Assembly (NCBI RefSeq): GCF_014641455.1
Contig: NZ_BMHT01000002.1
Span: 310,001 to 374,000 of the forward strand
Source of the DNA: Hymenobacter cavernae
Lineage (GTDB): Bacteria; Bacteroidota; Bacteroidia; Cytophagales; Hymenobacteraceae
Reading direction: 5' to 3'
Length of the DNA stretch: 64,000 bases
The notes beneath the pieces are model-generated. The model was given only the letters and a program-made list of their open reading frames with translations. It ran no database searches and was not told where the DNA came from. A program made the translations under genes and the position numbers. Positions 32,286 to 40,280 of the stretch are shown one piece after another. Numbering within the stretch: the stretch's first letter is position 1; the number at the start of each line of letters is the position of its first letter.

Positions 32286-33833
32286 ATGGAGAGAGAAGTA
32301 CGGGTGCGTTTTGCACCTAGCCCTACTGGTCCGCTGCACATTGGCGGCGTGCGCACTGCGCTATATAACTACTTGCTGGCCCGCAAGCTAGGTGGCAAGA
32401 TGCTGCTTCGCATTGAGGATACCGACCAGAATCGTTTCGTGCCCGGCGCGGAAGACTACATCCGGCAGAGCCTGGAGTGGTGTGGTATCGAGCTGGACGA
32501 AAGCCCCTGGGTGGGCGGCCCGCACGCGCCCTACCGGCAGAGCGAGCGGAAGCCCATGTACATGCAGTACGCCCAGCAGCTCATTGACAGCGGCCACGCC
32601 TACTACGCCTTTGATACACCCGAAGAACTCGACGCTTTGCGCGCCCGCCTGACGGCCGCCAAAGTACCGAACCCACAGTATAACTCCATCACGCGCAGCC
32701 AGATGCGCAACTCGCTCACCTTGCCCGAAGACGAGGTAAAGCAGCTGCTGGATAGCGGCGCGCTCTACGTGATTCGCCTGAAGGTGCCGCGCAAGGAGGA
32801 AGTGCGCTTCAACGACCTAATTCGCGGTTGGGTGGTGGTACACTCGTCGGCTATTGATGACAAAGTGCTGATGAAGTCGGATGGCATGCCGACCTACCAC
32901 CTGGCCAACATCGTGGACGACCACCTGATGGAAATCACCCACGTAATTCGGGGGGAAGAATGGCTGCCCTCGGCGCCGCTGCACGTGCTGCTGTACCGCT
33001 ATTTTGGCTGGGAAAGCACCATGCCGCAGTTTGCCCACTTGCCGCTGCTGCTCAAGCCCGACGGCACCGGCAAGCTCAGCAAGCGCGACGGCGACCGGCT
33101 AGGTTTCCCGGTCTTTCCGCTGGAATGGCACGGCACCGATGCCGAAACCGGCCAGCCGACGGTGAGCAGCGGCTACCGTGAAGGCGGCTACCTGCCCGAA
33201 GCGTTCATCAACTTTCTGGCTTTCCTGGGCTGGAACCCCGGCACGCAGCAGGAGCTGTTCACGATGCAGGAGCTGATCGACACCTTCACGATTGAGCGCG
33301 TGAGCAAGTCGCCGGCCCGCTTCGACCAGAACAAAGTGCGTTGGTACAACGAGCAATACCTGCGGGCCAAACCCGACGCGGAGCTAGCTCAGTACTTGCT
33401 CACGGCGCTCAACGAGCAAGGCATCAGCGTTGATTTTCCGGCTGACAAGCTAGAGCAGATTGCTGGCCTGGTGAAGGAACGCGCCACGTTCCCCGCCGAC
33501 CTGGCCCGCGAAGCGCAACTCTTCTTCGAGCGCCCCACCAGCTACGATCAGCAGGTAATCAGCAAGAAGTGGAACGCGCAGGTAGCAGGCGGCCTCACAG
33601 AATTCGCAAAGGCGCTGCCCACGGCTGCCGATACGACGCCCGACGGCATCAAGGCGCTGCTCTCGCAGGTGCTGGAGCAGCAAGGCATCAAGATCGGTCA
33701 GGTGCTGCAAGCGTTGCGCGTAGCCGTGACGGGCGCCGGCGCCGGCCCCGACCTGATGCACATTATGAGTATTTTGGGCACGCAGGAAACTGCCGAGCGT
33801 ATTGAGCTAGCAGTGAGCCAGTTGCCAGCCTAG
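32286..33833 (+). CDS. gltX: glutamyl-tRNA synthetase
   Basis: A 515-aa class I synthetase that charges tRNA-Glu. The HIGH motif is PLHIGGVRTALYN and the KMSKS motif is GKLSKRDGDRLG, both intact. Other blocks: RIEDTDQNRFVPGAEDYI, SDGMPTYHLANIVDDHLMEITHVIRGEEWL. The anticodon-binding C-terminal domain is complete. I chose ATG 32286 (MEREVRVRFAPSPTG); a TTG at 32265 would be an unusual start. A terminator follows at 33876. Confidence 0.97.
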   Translation: MEREVRVRFAPSPTGPLHIGGVRTALYNYLLARKLGGKMLLRIEDTDQNRFVPGAEDYIRQSLEWCGIELDESPWVGGPHAPYRQSERKPMYMQYAQQLIDSGHAYYAFDTPEELDALRARLTAAKVPNPQYNSITRSQMRNSLTLPEDEVKQLLDSGALYVIRLKVPRKEEVRFNDLIRGWVVVHSSAIDDKVLMKSDGMPTYHLANIVDDHLMEITHVIRGEEWLPSAPLHVLLYRYFGWESTMPQFAHLPLLLKPDGTGKLSKRDGDRLGFPVFPLEWHGTDAETGQPTVSSGYREGGYLPEAFINFLAFLGWNPGTQQELFTMQELIDTFTIERVSKSPARFDQNKVRWYNEQYLRAKPDAELAQYLLTALNEQGISVDFPADKLEQIAGLVKERATFPADLAREAQLFFERPTSYDQQVISKKWNAQVAGGLTEFAKALPTAADTTPDGIKALLSQVLEQQGIKIGQVLQALRVAVTGAGAGPDLMHIMSILGTQETAERIELAVSQLPA

Positions 33834-33875
33834 CTTTCCAAGCGGTGGCTTGAGGCGCATTAAACAGATGGTACC

Positions 33876-33916
33876 AAACAGAAACGCCCGGCATTGCTGC
33901 CGGGCGTTTCTGTTTT
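33876..33916 (+). terminator. terminator after gltX
   Basis: AAACAGAAACGCCCGGCA / TGCCGGGCGTTTCTGTTT around a 4-nt loop, with a TTTT run. Confidence 0.85.
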
Positions 33917-34267
33917 ATCTGCTTTGTGGATAGCTAGGTATGAAACGGATTCATCTAAAGCCATTCCTGTATTGTATATGATTTTGTGATAATTACGGTT
34001 AAAACGCAGTAGCTCGGCTGGTAAGATGCTATAATTTTTGGAACAACTCGTATGTCCAGCGGTTGAATAAATACTGCTCAGCTAAGCAGTTATGCGGTTA
34101 TAGGTAGTTACTACCAACAAGTACCTTTTTAAGCACAACCGGAAAGGCTAGGTCCTAAACGCAAGCCAAGTAACTTAAGCTCGTCAACATCGGAGTGAAT
34201 TCTTGCGTAAGACTTAATCAGGATAATTTACTTATTCCTGGTTCTTATTCCCAGCAAGGGTTTCAAC
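33917..34267. other. AT-rich leader of the GntA-like/DUF1989 operon
   Basis: About 350 bases with no credible ORF, rich in A and T. A small inverted repeat AACTGC.../GCTCAGCTAAGC-like text occurs around 34075-34090. The length suggests regulation of the operon, but no known riboswitch is recognised by eye. Confidence 0.4.
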
Positions 34268-34960
34268 ATGCCTGACAATCACAACGATATATATACTGAG
34301 CAATATCTTTCTTTTATAAATAAGAAAGATTTCCCGTGCGTAGCTGCCAAAACAGCTTTCACCTTTCAGCAGCTACAATGCCTGGTGGTTGACCACCTGG
34401 CATGCCCCAAGGATGATACGGCCATTCTGGAGTTCCTCTACAACTTTGTAGACACCTACCGGCAGTCGGATAAGCTGTATCATAGCGCGGCTATCATCTT
34501 CAAAGGGCCGGAAGAGCCGAACGAAGCACTGTTTGAAGAGCTGTTCTGGCAGCGAATGCAGTCCATCTCCAACCTGGATGCCCGGCGGTACGGCTACGAC
34601 CAGCGGGTGGTAGCCGACCCAGCCTCGCCCGACTTTAGCTTTAGCCTTAAGGAAGAAGCCTTTTTCGTGATTGGGCTGCACCCCGGCAGCTCACGGTTGG
34701 CGCGGCAGTTTGCCTACCCGACCCTCGTGTTCAATCCGCACGCGCAATTCGAGCAAATTCGTACCAACGGCCGCTACGACAGCATCCGCAATACCATCCG
34801 AACCCGCGACGTGGCGTATTCGGGTTCCATCAACCCCATGCTTCAGGATTACGGACAAGCATCGGAAGTTTATCAGTACAGCGGCAAGGCCTACGACGAA
34901 TCCTGGAAATGCCCTTTTTTAAGCCAACATGGAGCAGTTAACCATCATTCCGCCGCGTAG
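34268..34960 (+). CDS. YqcI/YcgG family protein (GntA/DcsA-like heme N-hydroxylase family)
   Basis: A 230-aa protein. N-terminal FPCVAAKTAF, central HPGSSRLARQFAYPTLVFNPHAQFEQIR, then GSINPMLQDYGQASEVYQYSGK and the terminal SWKCPFLSQHGA are the family hallmarks. Known members include DcsA (arginine N-hydroxylation in D-cycloserine synthesis) and GntA (guanitoxin pathway), heme-dependent enzymes acting on guanidino nitrogens. Whether this one uses arginine or a free guanidine is unknown. It overlaps the DUF1989 gene by 32 bases, so they are translated together. No cycloserine or guanitoxin genes are nearby. Confidence 0.8.
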   Translation: MPDNHNDIYTEQYLSFINKKDFPCVAAKTAFTFQQLQCLVVDHLACPKDDTAILEFLYNFVDTYRQSDKLYHSAAIIFKGPEEPNEALFEELFWQRMQSISNLDARRYGYDQRVVADPASPDFSFSLKEEAFFVIGLHPGSSRLARQFAYPTLVFNPHAQFEQIRTNGRYDSIRNTIRTRDVAYSGSINPMLQDYGQASEVYQYSGKAYDESWKCPFLSQHGAVNHHSAA

Positions 34961-35519
34961 CGGCACCGCCTTTGTGTTGCGCAAAGGCCAGCGGCTCAAG
35001 GTAGTAGACATTGAGGGCAAGCAGGTATCCGATTTTGTGTGCTATAACCTGGCCGACAAAGCCGAGTACCTTTCCTCGGGGCGCACCATCGACTATGCCG
35101 AGACAATCTTCCTGACCAAAGGACACCCGTTCTACTCCAACCGCAGCAACATCATGTTTGAGCTAGTGGAAGACACCGTCGGTCGGCACGATTTCCTGCT
35201 CACGCCATGCAGCGCCGATACGTTTCGCATCATCTACGGCCACACGCATCCGCACCGCGGGTGTTTCGGCAACTTGTGCGAGGCGCTAAAAGAGTACGGC
35301 ATCAGCCCCGACGCCATTCCGATCTGCTTCAACATTTTCATGCACGTAACGGTGGACGGAGAAACCGGAAGAATAGATGTGCTGCCGCCGAAAAGCAAAG
35401 CGGGCGACTACGTGGTGCTGGAAGCCAAAACCGATTTGCTGATCGGCATGACGGCGTGTTCCGCGGAGATGTCGAACAACTACGCCTTCAAGCCGATTGG
35501 CTACCAGATTTTGACGTAG
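34929..35519 (+). CDS. DUF1989 / urea carboxylase-associated family protein
   Basis: A 196-aa protein. IEGKQVSDFVCYNLADKAEYLSS, RTIDYAETIFLTKG, CSADTFRIIYGHTHPHRGCFGNL and FNIFMHVTVDGETG are the conserved DUF1989 blocks, with PPKSKAGDYVVLEAKTDLLIGMTACSAE at the end. Histidines and cysteines in HTHPHRGCFGN are probable ligands or catalytic residues. DUF1989 proteins include the carboxyguanidine deiminase subunits CgdA and CgdB of guanidine degradation, where two paralogues act together; here there is one. ATG 34929 lies inside the upstream gene. A role on the product of the GntA-like enzyme is inference. Confidence 0.85.
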   Translation: MEQLTIIPPRSGTAFVLRKGQRLKVVDIEGKQVSDFVCYNLADKAEYLSSGRTIDYAETIFLTKGHPFYSNRSNIMFELVEDTVGRHDFLLTPCSADTFRIIYGHTHPHRGCFGNLCEALKEYGISPDAIPICFNIFMHVTVDGETGRIDVLPPKSKAGDYVVLEAKTDLLIGMTACSAEMSNNYAFKPIGYQILT

Positions 35520-35647
35520 CGTCTTCGCGCATAACTTCAGACATCCCGCAGGCAGAAGGCTGCGTACTAGCCAGGTAGCCAGGCGCCCACTTGCCAGTGC
35601 GGCTGCTGCGACACCTAGGTAGTTGACACTTTTTATCCTCGTCACTC

Positions 35648-36022
35648 ATGGCCAAGAAACCCACGAACAGCAATAAGAAGAAAGCTGACCCCGATAAAAA
35701 AGCCCGCGTTCATAAGGAGTTGGAAGGGTTTGAGATTAAGGTGAACCCGCTGGGCGAAATCACCTCCACGTATTCCATTGAGGAGGTGAATGCCTTCCTG
35801 AATCGCCACGTACGCGACAAAAAGCTGGTGAACCGCGACGGGCAGTTTGGCGAGAAGATCGAGGAAGATGAGGAGTTTCCTTTGGAAGATGCTCCGGAGC
35901 CGGAAGAATCAGACGAAGACTTTATGCGCCGGACCAGCCGGGAAGCCAAGAAGTCCAAGAAGGAAGACCCCGACCCCGCCGCCGAAGCGGCCGATACCAC
36001 GGCTAACCTGCCGGAAGAATAG
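35648..36022 (+). CDS. small acidic conserved hypothetical protein
   Basis: A 124-aa soluble protein. Lysine-rich start (MAKKPTNSNKKKADPDKKA), a short folded core (ELEGFEIKVNPLGEITSTYSIEEVNAFLNRHVRDKKLV), then a strongly acidic tail (EEDEEFPLEDAPEPEESDEDF, KKEDPDPAAEAAD). No enzyme motif. I recall related small proteins in Cytophagales but know no function. A perfect inverted repeat follows the stop by about 10 bases. Confidence 0.65.
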   Translation: MAKKPTNSNKKKADPDKKARVHKELEGFEIKVNPLGEITSTYSIEEVNAFLNRHVRDKKLVNRDGQFGEKIEEDEEFPLEDAPEPEESDEDFMRRTSREAKKSKKEDPDPAAEAADTTANLPEE

Positions 36023-36032
36023 CAAGCTAGGT

Positions 36033-36137
36033 TGTAGCGCGAAGCTCAGGCTTCGCGTATCGTTGAACGACTGGCACCTAGGTTATCGTGCTAACGTAAT
36101 CGTTCAACGATACGCGAAGCCTGAGCTTCGCGCTACA
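36033..36137. repeat. dispersed inverted repeat ('TGTAGCGCGAAGC' family), perfect 38-bp arms
   Basis: The left arm 36033-36070 and right arm 36100-36137 are exact inverse copies over 38 bases (TGTAGCGCGAAGCTCAGG... to GTTGAACGA). The 29-base centre holds ACCTAGGT at 36076-36083. A diverged copy is at 52879-53023. Confidence 0.9.
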
Positions 36138-36249
36138 TCCGTTGATGCCACTCCAAACCGGGGTGGCATTGTTGTTTTAGAAGGTCGAAGATCGGGCATA
36201 GTTCCTTATACTTGAAGTGGAAAACTCCTTACTTCAACCCTCTCCTACC

Positions 36250-37032
36250 ATGCGCTCCCACGACGTCGATTATAAGATTATCGGCAATGACATTCAAGTA
36301 CTTGAAGTTGAGCTAGACCCCAACGAAACCGTAGTAGCCGAGGCCGGCGCCATGGTGTACATGGACGAAGCCATTGCTTTTGAAACCAAGATGGGTGACG
36401 GCTCGGAGCCCGACCAGAGTGTGTTGGGCAAGCTATTTTCGGCTGGCACGCGCCTGATCACGGGTGAGTCGCTGTTTATGACGCACTTCACGCACCGCGG
36501 CGGCTACGGCAAGAGCCGGGTGGCCTTCTCGGCGCCATATCCCGGCACCATCATCCCCGTAGACCTAGGTACGCTGCCCAACGGCCTGATCGTGCAGAAA
36601 GACGGCTTTTTGGCGGCAGCGCGGGGCACCAAGATCAACATTCACTTCAACCAACGGCTGGGCGCGGGCTTCTTCGGCGGCGAAGGCTTTATCCTGCAAA
36701 AGCTCACTGGCGACGGCAAGGCCTTTATTCACGCGGGCGGCACCATCATCGAAAAGCAGCTGCGCAATGAACTGCTGCGCGTTGACACGGGGTGCGTGGT
36801 GGCCTTCGAGCCGGGTATCGACTTCAGCATTGCCCGCGCCGGTGGGCTCAAATCGATGATTTTTGGCGGGGAAGGCTTGCTGCTGGCTACGCTGCGCGGC
36901 ACCGGGCGCGTGTGGCTGCAATCGATGCCCGTGAAGAAGCTGATTCAGGCGCTCATGCCGAACGGCAGCAACGCTAACAAGGAAAGCGGCAGCGTACTGG
37001 GCAATATGTTTGGCAACATTCTCGACGAGTAA
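36250..37032 (+). CDS. AIM24/TIGR00266 family protein
   Basis: A 260-aa beta-rich protein of the TIGR00266 (AIM24-like) family. Signatures are [74 protein letters not shown] and [10 protein letters not shown]. It has no signal peptide. The family is widespread and uncharacterised in bacteria; a eukaryotic relative is mitochondrial. I chose ATG 36250 ([10 protein letters not shown]), though GTG 36217 would add 11 residues. An imperfect hairpin terminator follows. Confidence 0.85.
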   Translation: MRSHDVDYKIIGNDIQVLEVELDPNETVVAEAGAMVYMDEAIAFETKMGDGSEPDQSVLGKLFSAGTRLITGESLFMTHFTHRGGYGKSRVAFSAPYPGTIIPVDLGTLPNGLIVQKDGFLAAARGTKINIHFNQRLGAGFFGGEGFILQKLTGDGKAFIHAGGTIIEKQLRNELLRVDTGCVVAFEPGIDFSIARAGGLKSMIFGGEGLLLATLRGTGRVWLQSMPVKKLIQALMPNGSNANKESGSVLGNMFGNILDE

Positions 37033-37055
37033 ACCTAGGTTTGCTAAAACCCAAC

Positions 37056-37098
37056 GCTTCTGCCTCCCTGCCCGGCCAAACCGAGGGGAAGCAGAAGC
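37056..37098 (+). terminator. possible terminator after the AIM24-like gene
   Basis: GCTTCTGC / GCAGAAGC outer stem enclosing a weaker CCTC...GAGG stem, followed by TTTTTG after a short gap. Imperfect. Confidence 0.5.
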
Positions 37099-37131
37099 AT
37101 TGTGCTTTTTGGGCAGGCTCGGATAAAGCGG

Positions 37132-37368
37132 CTACCTAGGTTGGGCAGATGTGGGAACGACGGTTATCACGTTGTCTGCCACATCTGCGGAAGCTGGGCT
37201 GACCAGGTTGGTAGCAATAATACCCAAGCTGACGAGCAGCCCCAGCAGGAGCAGCCCGATTACGCCAACCATCAGCTTGCTGCTGACAGAAGACGGATTC
37301 TGGGTGGAGGAATGACGCTTCCGACGGGAAACGTAAGCACGCTTGGCAGTAGGTGTGGGAGCAGACAT
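37132..37368 (-). CDS. small single-pass membrane protein
   Basis: A 78-aa protein with a basic N-terminus (KRAYVSRRKRHSST) and one membrane helix (about 35-57, LMVGVIGLLLLGLLVSLGII), then a short extracytoplasmic tail. Not recognised by name. ATG 37368 is preferred over the open frame to 37404 because the family-like basic N-terminus starts there. Confidence 0.55.
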   Translation of the reverse strand: MSAPTPTAKRAYVSRRKRHSSTQNPSSVSSKLMVGVIGLLLLGLLVSLGIIATNLVSPASADVADNVITVVPTSAQPR

Positions 37369-37586
37369 AGAGTGGGGATTAGGCAAATAGCACGCCGAAT
37401 ACACAATATAATTCTATTTCTGGTTCCTCACTAGTTTATAAAAATTCTCTGCAGAATATTATTTGTAATCTGTGCAATATTCAGCAGGCGAACGGGTTAC
37501 AGTCTTAATCCTGAAATATTCCGTTCCGGCTCATGCTGGGTTAAACCCAGCTGTCAGCTCAACGGTGCATCATTTGAAAGTACCAA

Positions 37587-39104
37587 TCAGATAATACCGA
37601 GCAGCTCATCCATCAGCTCGCGCGAGTTGCTCAGGCGCGGCACCTTGTGCTGACCACCCAGCTTGCCCTTGCCCGCCAGCCAGCGTTCGAAGGTGCCCGC
37701 GGGTGCTACCGTGAGCAAGGGCGGCGCCAGGGCAATGTCGCGGTGGCGCTTGGCGTCGTAGTCGGAGTTCAGGTGGCGCAGGGTTTGGTCGAGGACGGTG
37801 GCAAACTCGGCCGCGTCGCGGGGTGGCTGGGTGAACTCTACCACCCACTGGTGGCCGCCGCGGGAATGGTCGGAGGCTTCGAAGTAGATGGGCGCGGCCG
37901 TGAAATCGCGCACGGTGGTGTGCGTGGCCTGGCAAGCCGCTGCCACAGCTGCCTCGGCATTCTCAATCACGACTTCTTCGCCGAAGGCATTCAGGAAGTG
38001 CTTGGTGCGGCCCGTGATGCGGATGCGGTAAGGCGCCAGACTGGTGAAGCGCACCGTGTCGCCGATTTTATAGCGCCACAGTCCGGCGTTGGTGCTGATT
38101 ACCAGCGCGTACTTCTTGTGCAGCTCTACTTGTTCCAGCGTCAGGGTTTGCGGGTGCTCGGCGTCGAACTGATCGGCGGGAATAAATTCGTAGTAAATGC
38201 CGTGGTCGAGCAGCAGCAGCATATCCTCGGAGTCGGGCTGATCCTGCACGGCAAAGTAGCCTTCCGAGGCATTATAGACTTCGAGGTAGCGCATGCGGGC
38301 ATCCGGAATGAGCTGATGAAACAGCTCCCGGTACGGCCCAAAGGCCACCGCTCCGTGCAGAAACAGGCGCAGGTTGGGCCACACTTCCGTGATGGATTGG
38401 GCGCCGGCCAGCTCCGTCACGCGGCGCAGCAGCACGATCATCCAGGTGGGCACGCCGGCCAGCACCGTCACGTCGACGTGCTGCACGTGGCGGGCAATGC
38501 GCTCAATTTTCTCTTCCCACTCGTCGAGCAAAGCCAGCTCCAGCGGCGGCGTGCGGATGAACTCGGCCCAGGTCGGCAGGTTCTGCATGATGATGGCCGA
38601 CACGTCGCCTGCCCTCGAGTCGGCATCATCGGGCCGCAGCGGGTTGGGGCCGTGCGTGCCGCCCAGCGAAAGGGTTTTGCCGCCCAAAACGCGCGCTTCC
38701 GGAAACAGGTGCGTGGCCAGGGCCGTCATGTCGCGACCGGCGCGGTAGTGGCAGTCGTGCAGCGACTCGCGGGTAACGGGGATGTACTTGCTGCGGGCAT
38801 TGGTGGTGCCCGACGACTTGGCGAACCACTCCACTTTGCCGGGCCAGAGCACGTCGGCTTCGCCGCGCAGCACCCGCTCCAGCTCCGGGTACAGTTCTTC
38901 GTAGGCAGCGCAGGGCACGCGCTGGGCAAACTCCCGCGAACCTAGGTTATCAGCAAAGCCGTAGCGCTTGCCCCATTCCGTAGCCTGAGCCGTGTGCAGC
39001 AACGAGCGCAGCACGGCGGCTTGCGCCTCGTGCGGGTGGTCGCGAAACTGATCAATCGCAGTCAGTCGCCGCTGCACGGCCCAGCTCAGGACTTCATTTA
39101 TCAT
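37587..39104 (-). CDS. GH3 family protein (acyl-acid amido synthetase fold)
   Basis: A 505-aa member of the GH3 family, named for plant enzymes that adenylate carboxylic hormones and join them to amino acids. Relevant text: EWFAKSSGTTNARSKYIPVT (ATP-binding P-loop-like SSGTT), YNASEGYFAVQDQ (acid/AMP motif), KKYALVISTNAGLWRYKIGDTVRF (adenylation) and RITGRTKHFLNAFGEEV. The adenylation motifs are intact. No amine partner or carrier gene is nearby. Substrate and role unknown; conjugation of an aromatic or fatty acid is a possibility. Its ATG is inside a repeat arm (39102-39104). Confidence 0.85.
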   Translation of the reverse strand: MINEVLSWAVQRRLTAIDQFRDHPHEAQAAVLRSLLHTAQATEWGKRYGFADNLGSREFAQRVPCAAYEELYPELERVLRGEADVLWPGKVEWFAKSSGTTNARSKYIPVTRESLHDCHYRAGRDMTALATHLFPEARVLGGKTLSLGGTHGPNPLRPDDADSRAGDVSAIIMQNLPTWAEFIRTPPLELALLDEWEEKIERIARHVQHVDVTVLAGVPTWMIVLLRRVTELAGAQSITEVWPNLRLFLHGAVAFGPYRELFHQLIPDARMRYLEVYNASEGYFAVQDQPDSEDMLLLLDHGIYYEFIPADQFDAEHPQTLTLEQVELHKKYALVISTNAGLWRYKIGDTVRFTSLAPYRIRITGRTKHFLNAFGEEVVIENAEAAVAAACQATHTTVRDFTAAPIYFEASDHSRGGHQWVVEFTQPPRDAAEFATVLDQTLRHLNSDYDAKRHRDIALAPPLLTVAPAGTFERWLAGKGKLGGQHKVPRLSNSRELMDELLGII

Positions 39105-39311
39105 TTAACAATTAACATTTACCATTTAACAGCTTTTCAGTTACTAGTAATTGGCCTGATACGCATTCTGACGCAATACTGCTGCCCTGCACGCTGAGTT
39201 GACGGTTCAGATTCCGGTTTTGAACGAGAATAGTAGCAGATATCGACTGATAAGTAATGAATGGTAACTGGTAACTGAAAAGCTGTTAAATGGTAATTGT
39301 TAAATGATAAC
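39099..39311. repeat. dispersed inverted repeat ('CATTTAACAATT' words)
   Basis: The left arm 39099-39149 (ATTTAACAATTAACATTT..., AACAGCTTTTCAGTTAC) and right arm 39260-39311 (GTAACTGAAAAGCTGTTAAATGG...) are inverse near-copies. The left arm contains the ATG of the GH3 gene; the right edge lies four bases from the lptB stop. Confidence 0.8.
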
Positions 39312-39315
39312 TACC

Positions 39316-40047
39316 CTAAATTCTGCGTTTTAGCTCGAAGTTCTTGCCTAGGTACACGCGGCGCACGACTTCGTCGGCGGCCAGCTCTTCAGCGGTGCCG
39401 GCTTTCAGCAGCTTGCCTTCAAACAGTAGATATGCCCGATCCACGATGCTGAGCGTGGAGTTCACGTCGTGGTCGGTGATGAGGATGCCGATGTTCTTGT
39501 GCTTGAGCTTGGCCACGATACCCTGAATTTCTTCCGTCGCAATGGGGTCGACGCCGGCGAAGGGCTCGTCGAGCAGCACGAACTTCGGATCGACGGCCAG
39601 GGCGCGGGCAATTTCGGTACGGCGCCGCTCGCCGCCGCTCAGCACCCGACCTAGGTTTTTGCGCACATGCGTGAGGCTGAACTCATTAAGCAGCTCTTCT
39701 ACTTTGTCGCGCTGGGCCTGCTTGGGCATGTTGGTCATTTGCAGCACCGCCAGGATGTTTTCCTCCACCGTCAGGTCGCGGAACACGGACGCTTCCTGGG
39801 CCAGGTAGCCGACGCCGCGCTGGGCCCGCTGAAACATCGGCAGGCGCGTGATTTCCTCGTCGTTGAGGAAAATCTTGCCCTCGTTCGGCTTCACCATGCC
39901 CACCATCATGTAGAAGCAGGTGGTTTTGCCGGCCCCGTTTGGCCCCAGTAAGCCCACAATTTCGCCCTGTTCCACCGTCACCGACATGTCGTTGACCACA
40001 GTGCGCGCTTTGTATTTCTTAATCAGGTGTTCAGCTTTCAGAATCAT
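39316..40047 (-). CDS. lptB: LPS export ABC transporter ATP-binding protein LptB
   Basis: A 243-aa ATPase of the Lpt machine that extracts LPS from the inner membrane. Walker A GPNGAGKTT, Q-loop YLAQEASVFRDLTVEENI, signature LSGGERRR, Walker B FVLLDEPFAGVDP, H-loop ITDHDV. The GAGKTTCFYMMVG and LSGGERRRTEIARALA texts are diagnostic of LptB. I chose ATG 40047 (MILKAEHLIKKY); the open frame to 40113 is not family-like. LptF/G are not nearby. Confidence 0.96.
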   Translation of the reverse strand: MILKAEHLIKKYKARTVVNDMSVTVEQGEIVGLLGPNGAGKTTCFYMMVGMVKPNEGKIFLNDEEITRLPMFQRAQRGVGYLAQEASVFRDLTVEENILAVLQMTNMPKQAQRDKVEELLNEFSLTHVRKNLGRVLSGGERRRTEIARALAVDPKFVLLDEPFAGVDPIATEEIQGIVAKLKHKNIGILITDHDVNSTLSIVDRAYLLFEGKLLKAGTAEELAADEVVRRVYLGKNFELKRRI

Positions 40048-40280
40048 CGTACCGGCAAAGGTAAGGGGTGAAAAGGGAGTAGCCTCGTGGGGCCTTGACC
40101 TTTGGCGAACCACGAAAATGCCATCCGGTTTGTTAACACGAGCTAAGCGGCTGTTTCGTACGTGCCCTTTCTAGAATGTGGATTGATGAAGATAAAATAG
40201 TATAAGTATATGCAACCTTTCCTATCTACAAATAATCACCTTATAAGTCTATCATTCCACCTTCTGTTCTTGTTTCTACT

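Noticed and set aside
37647..38945. 432-aa open frame on the plus strand opposite the GH3 gene
   Set aside because: Exactly antisense to a clear GH3 protein; its translation is His/Gln/Gly/Val-rich as expected from the complement of a high-GC gene, with no recognisable domain.
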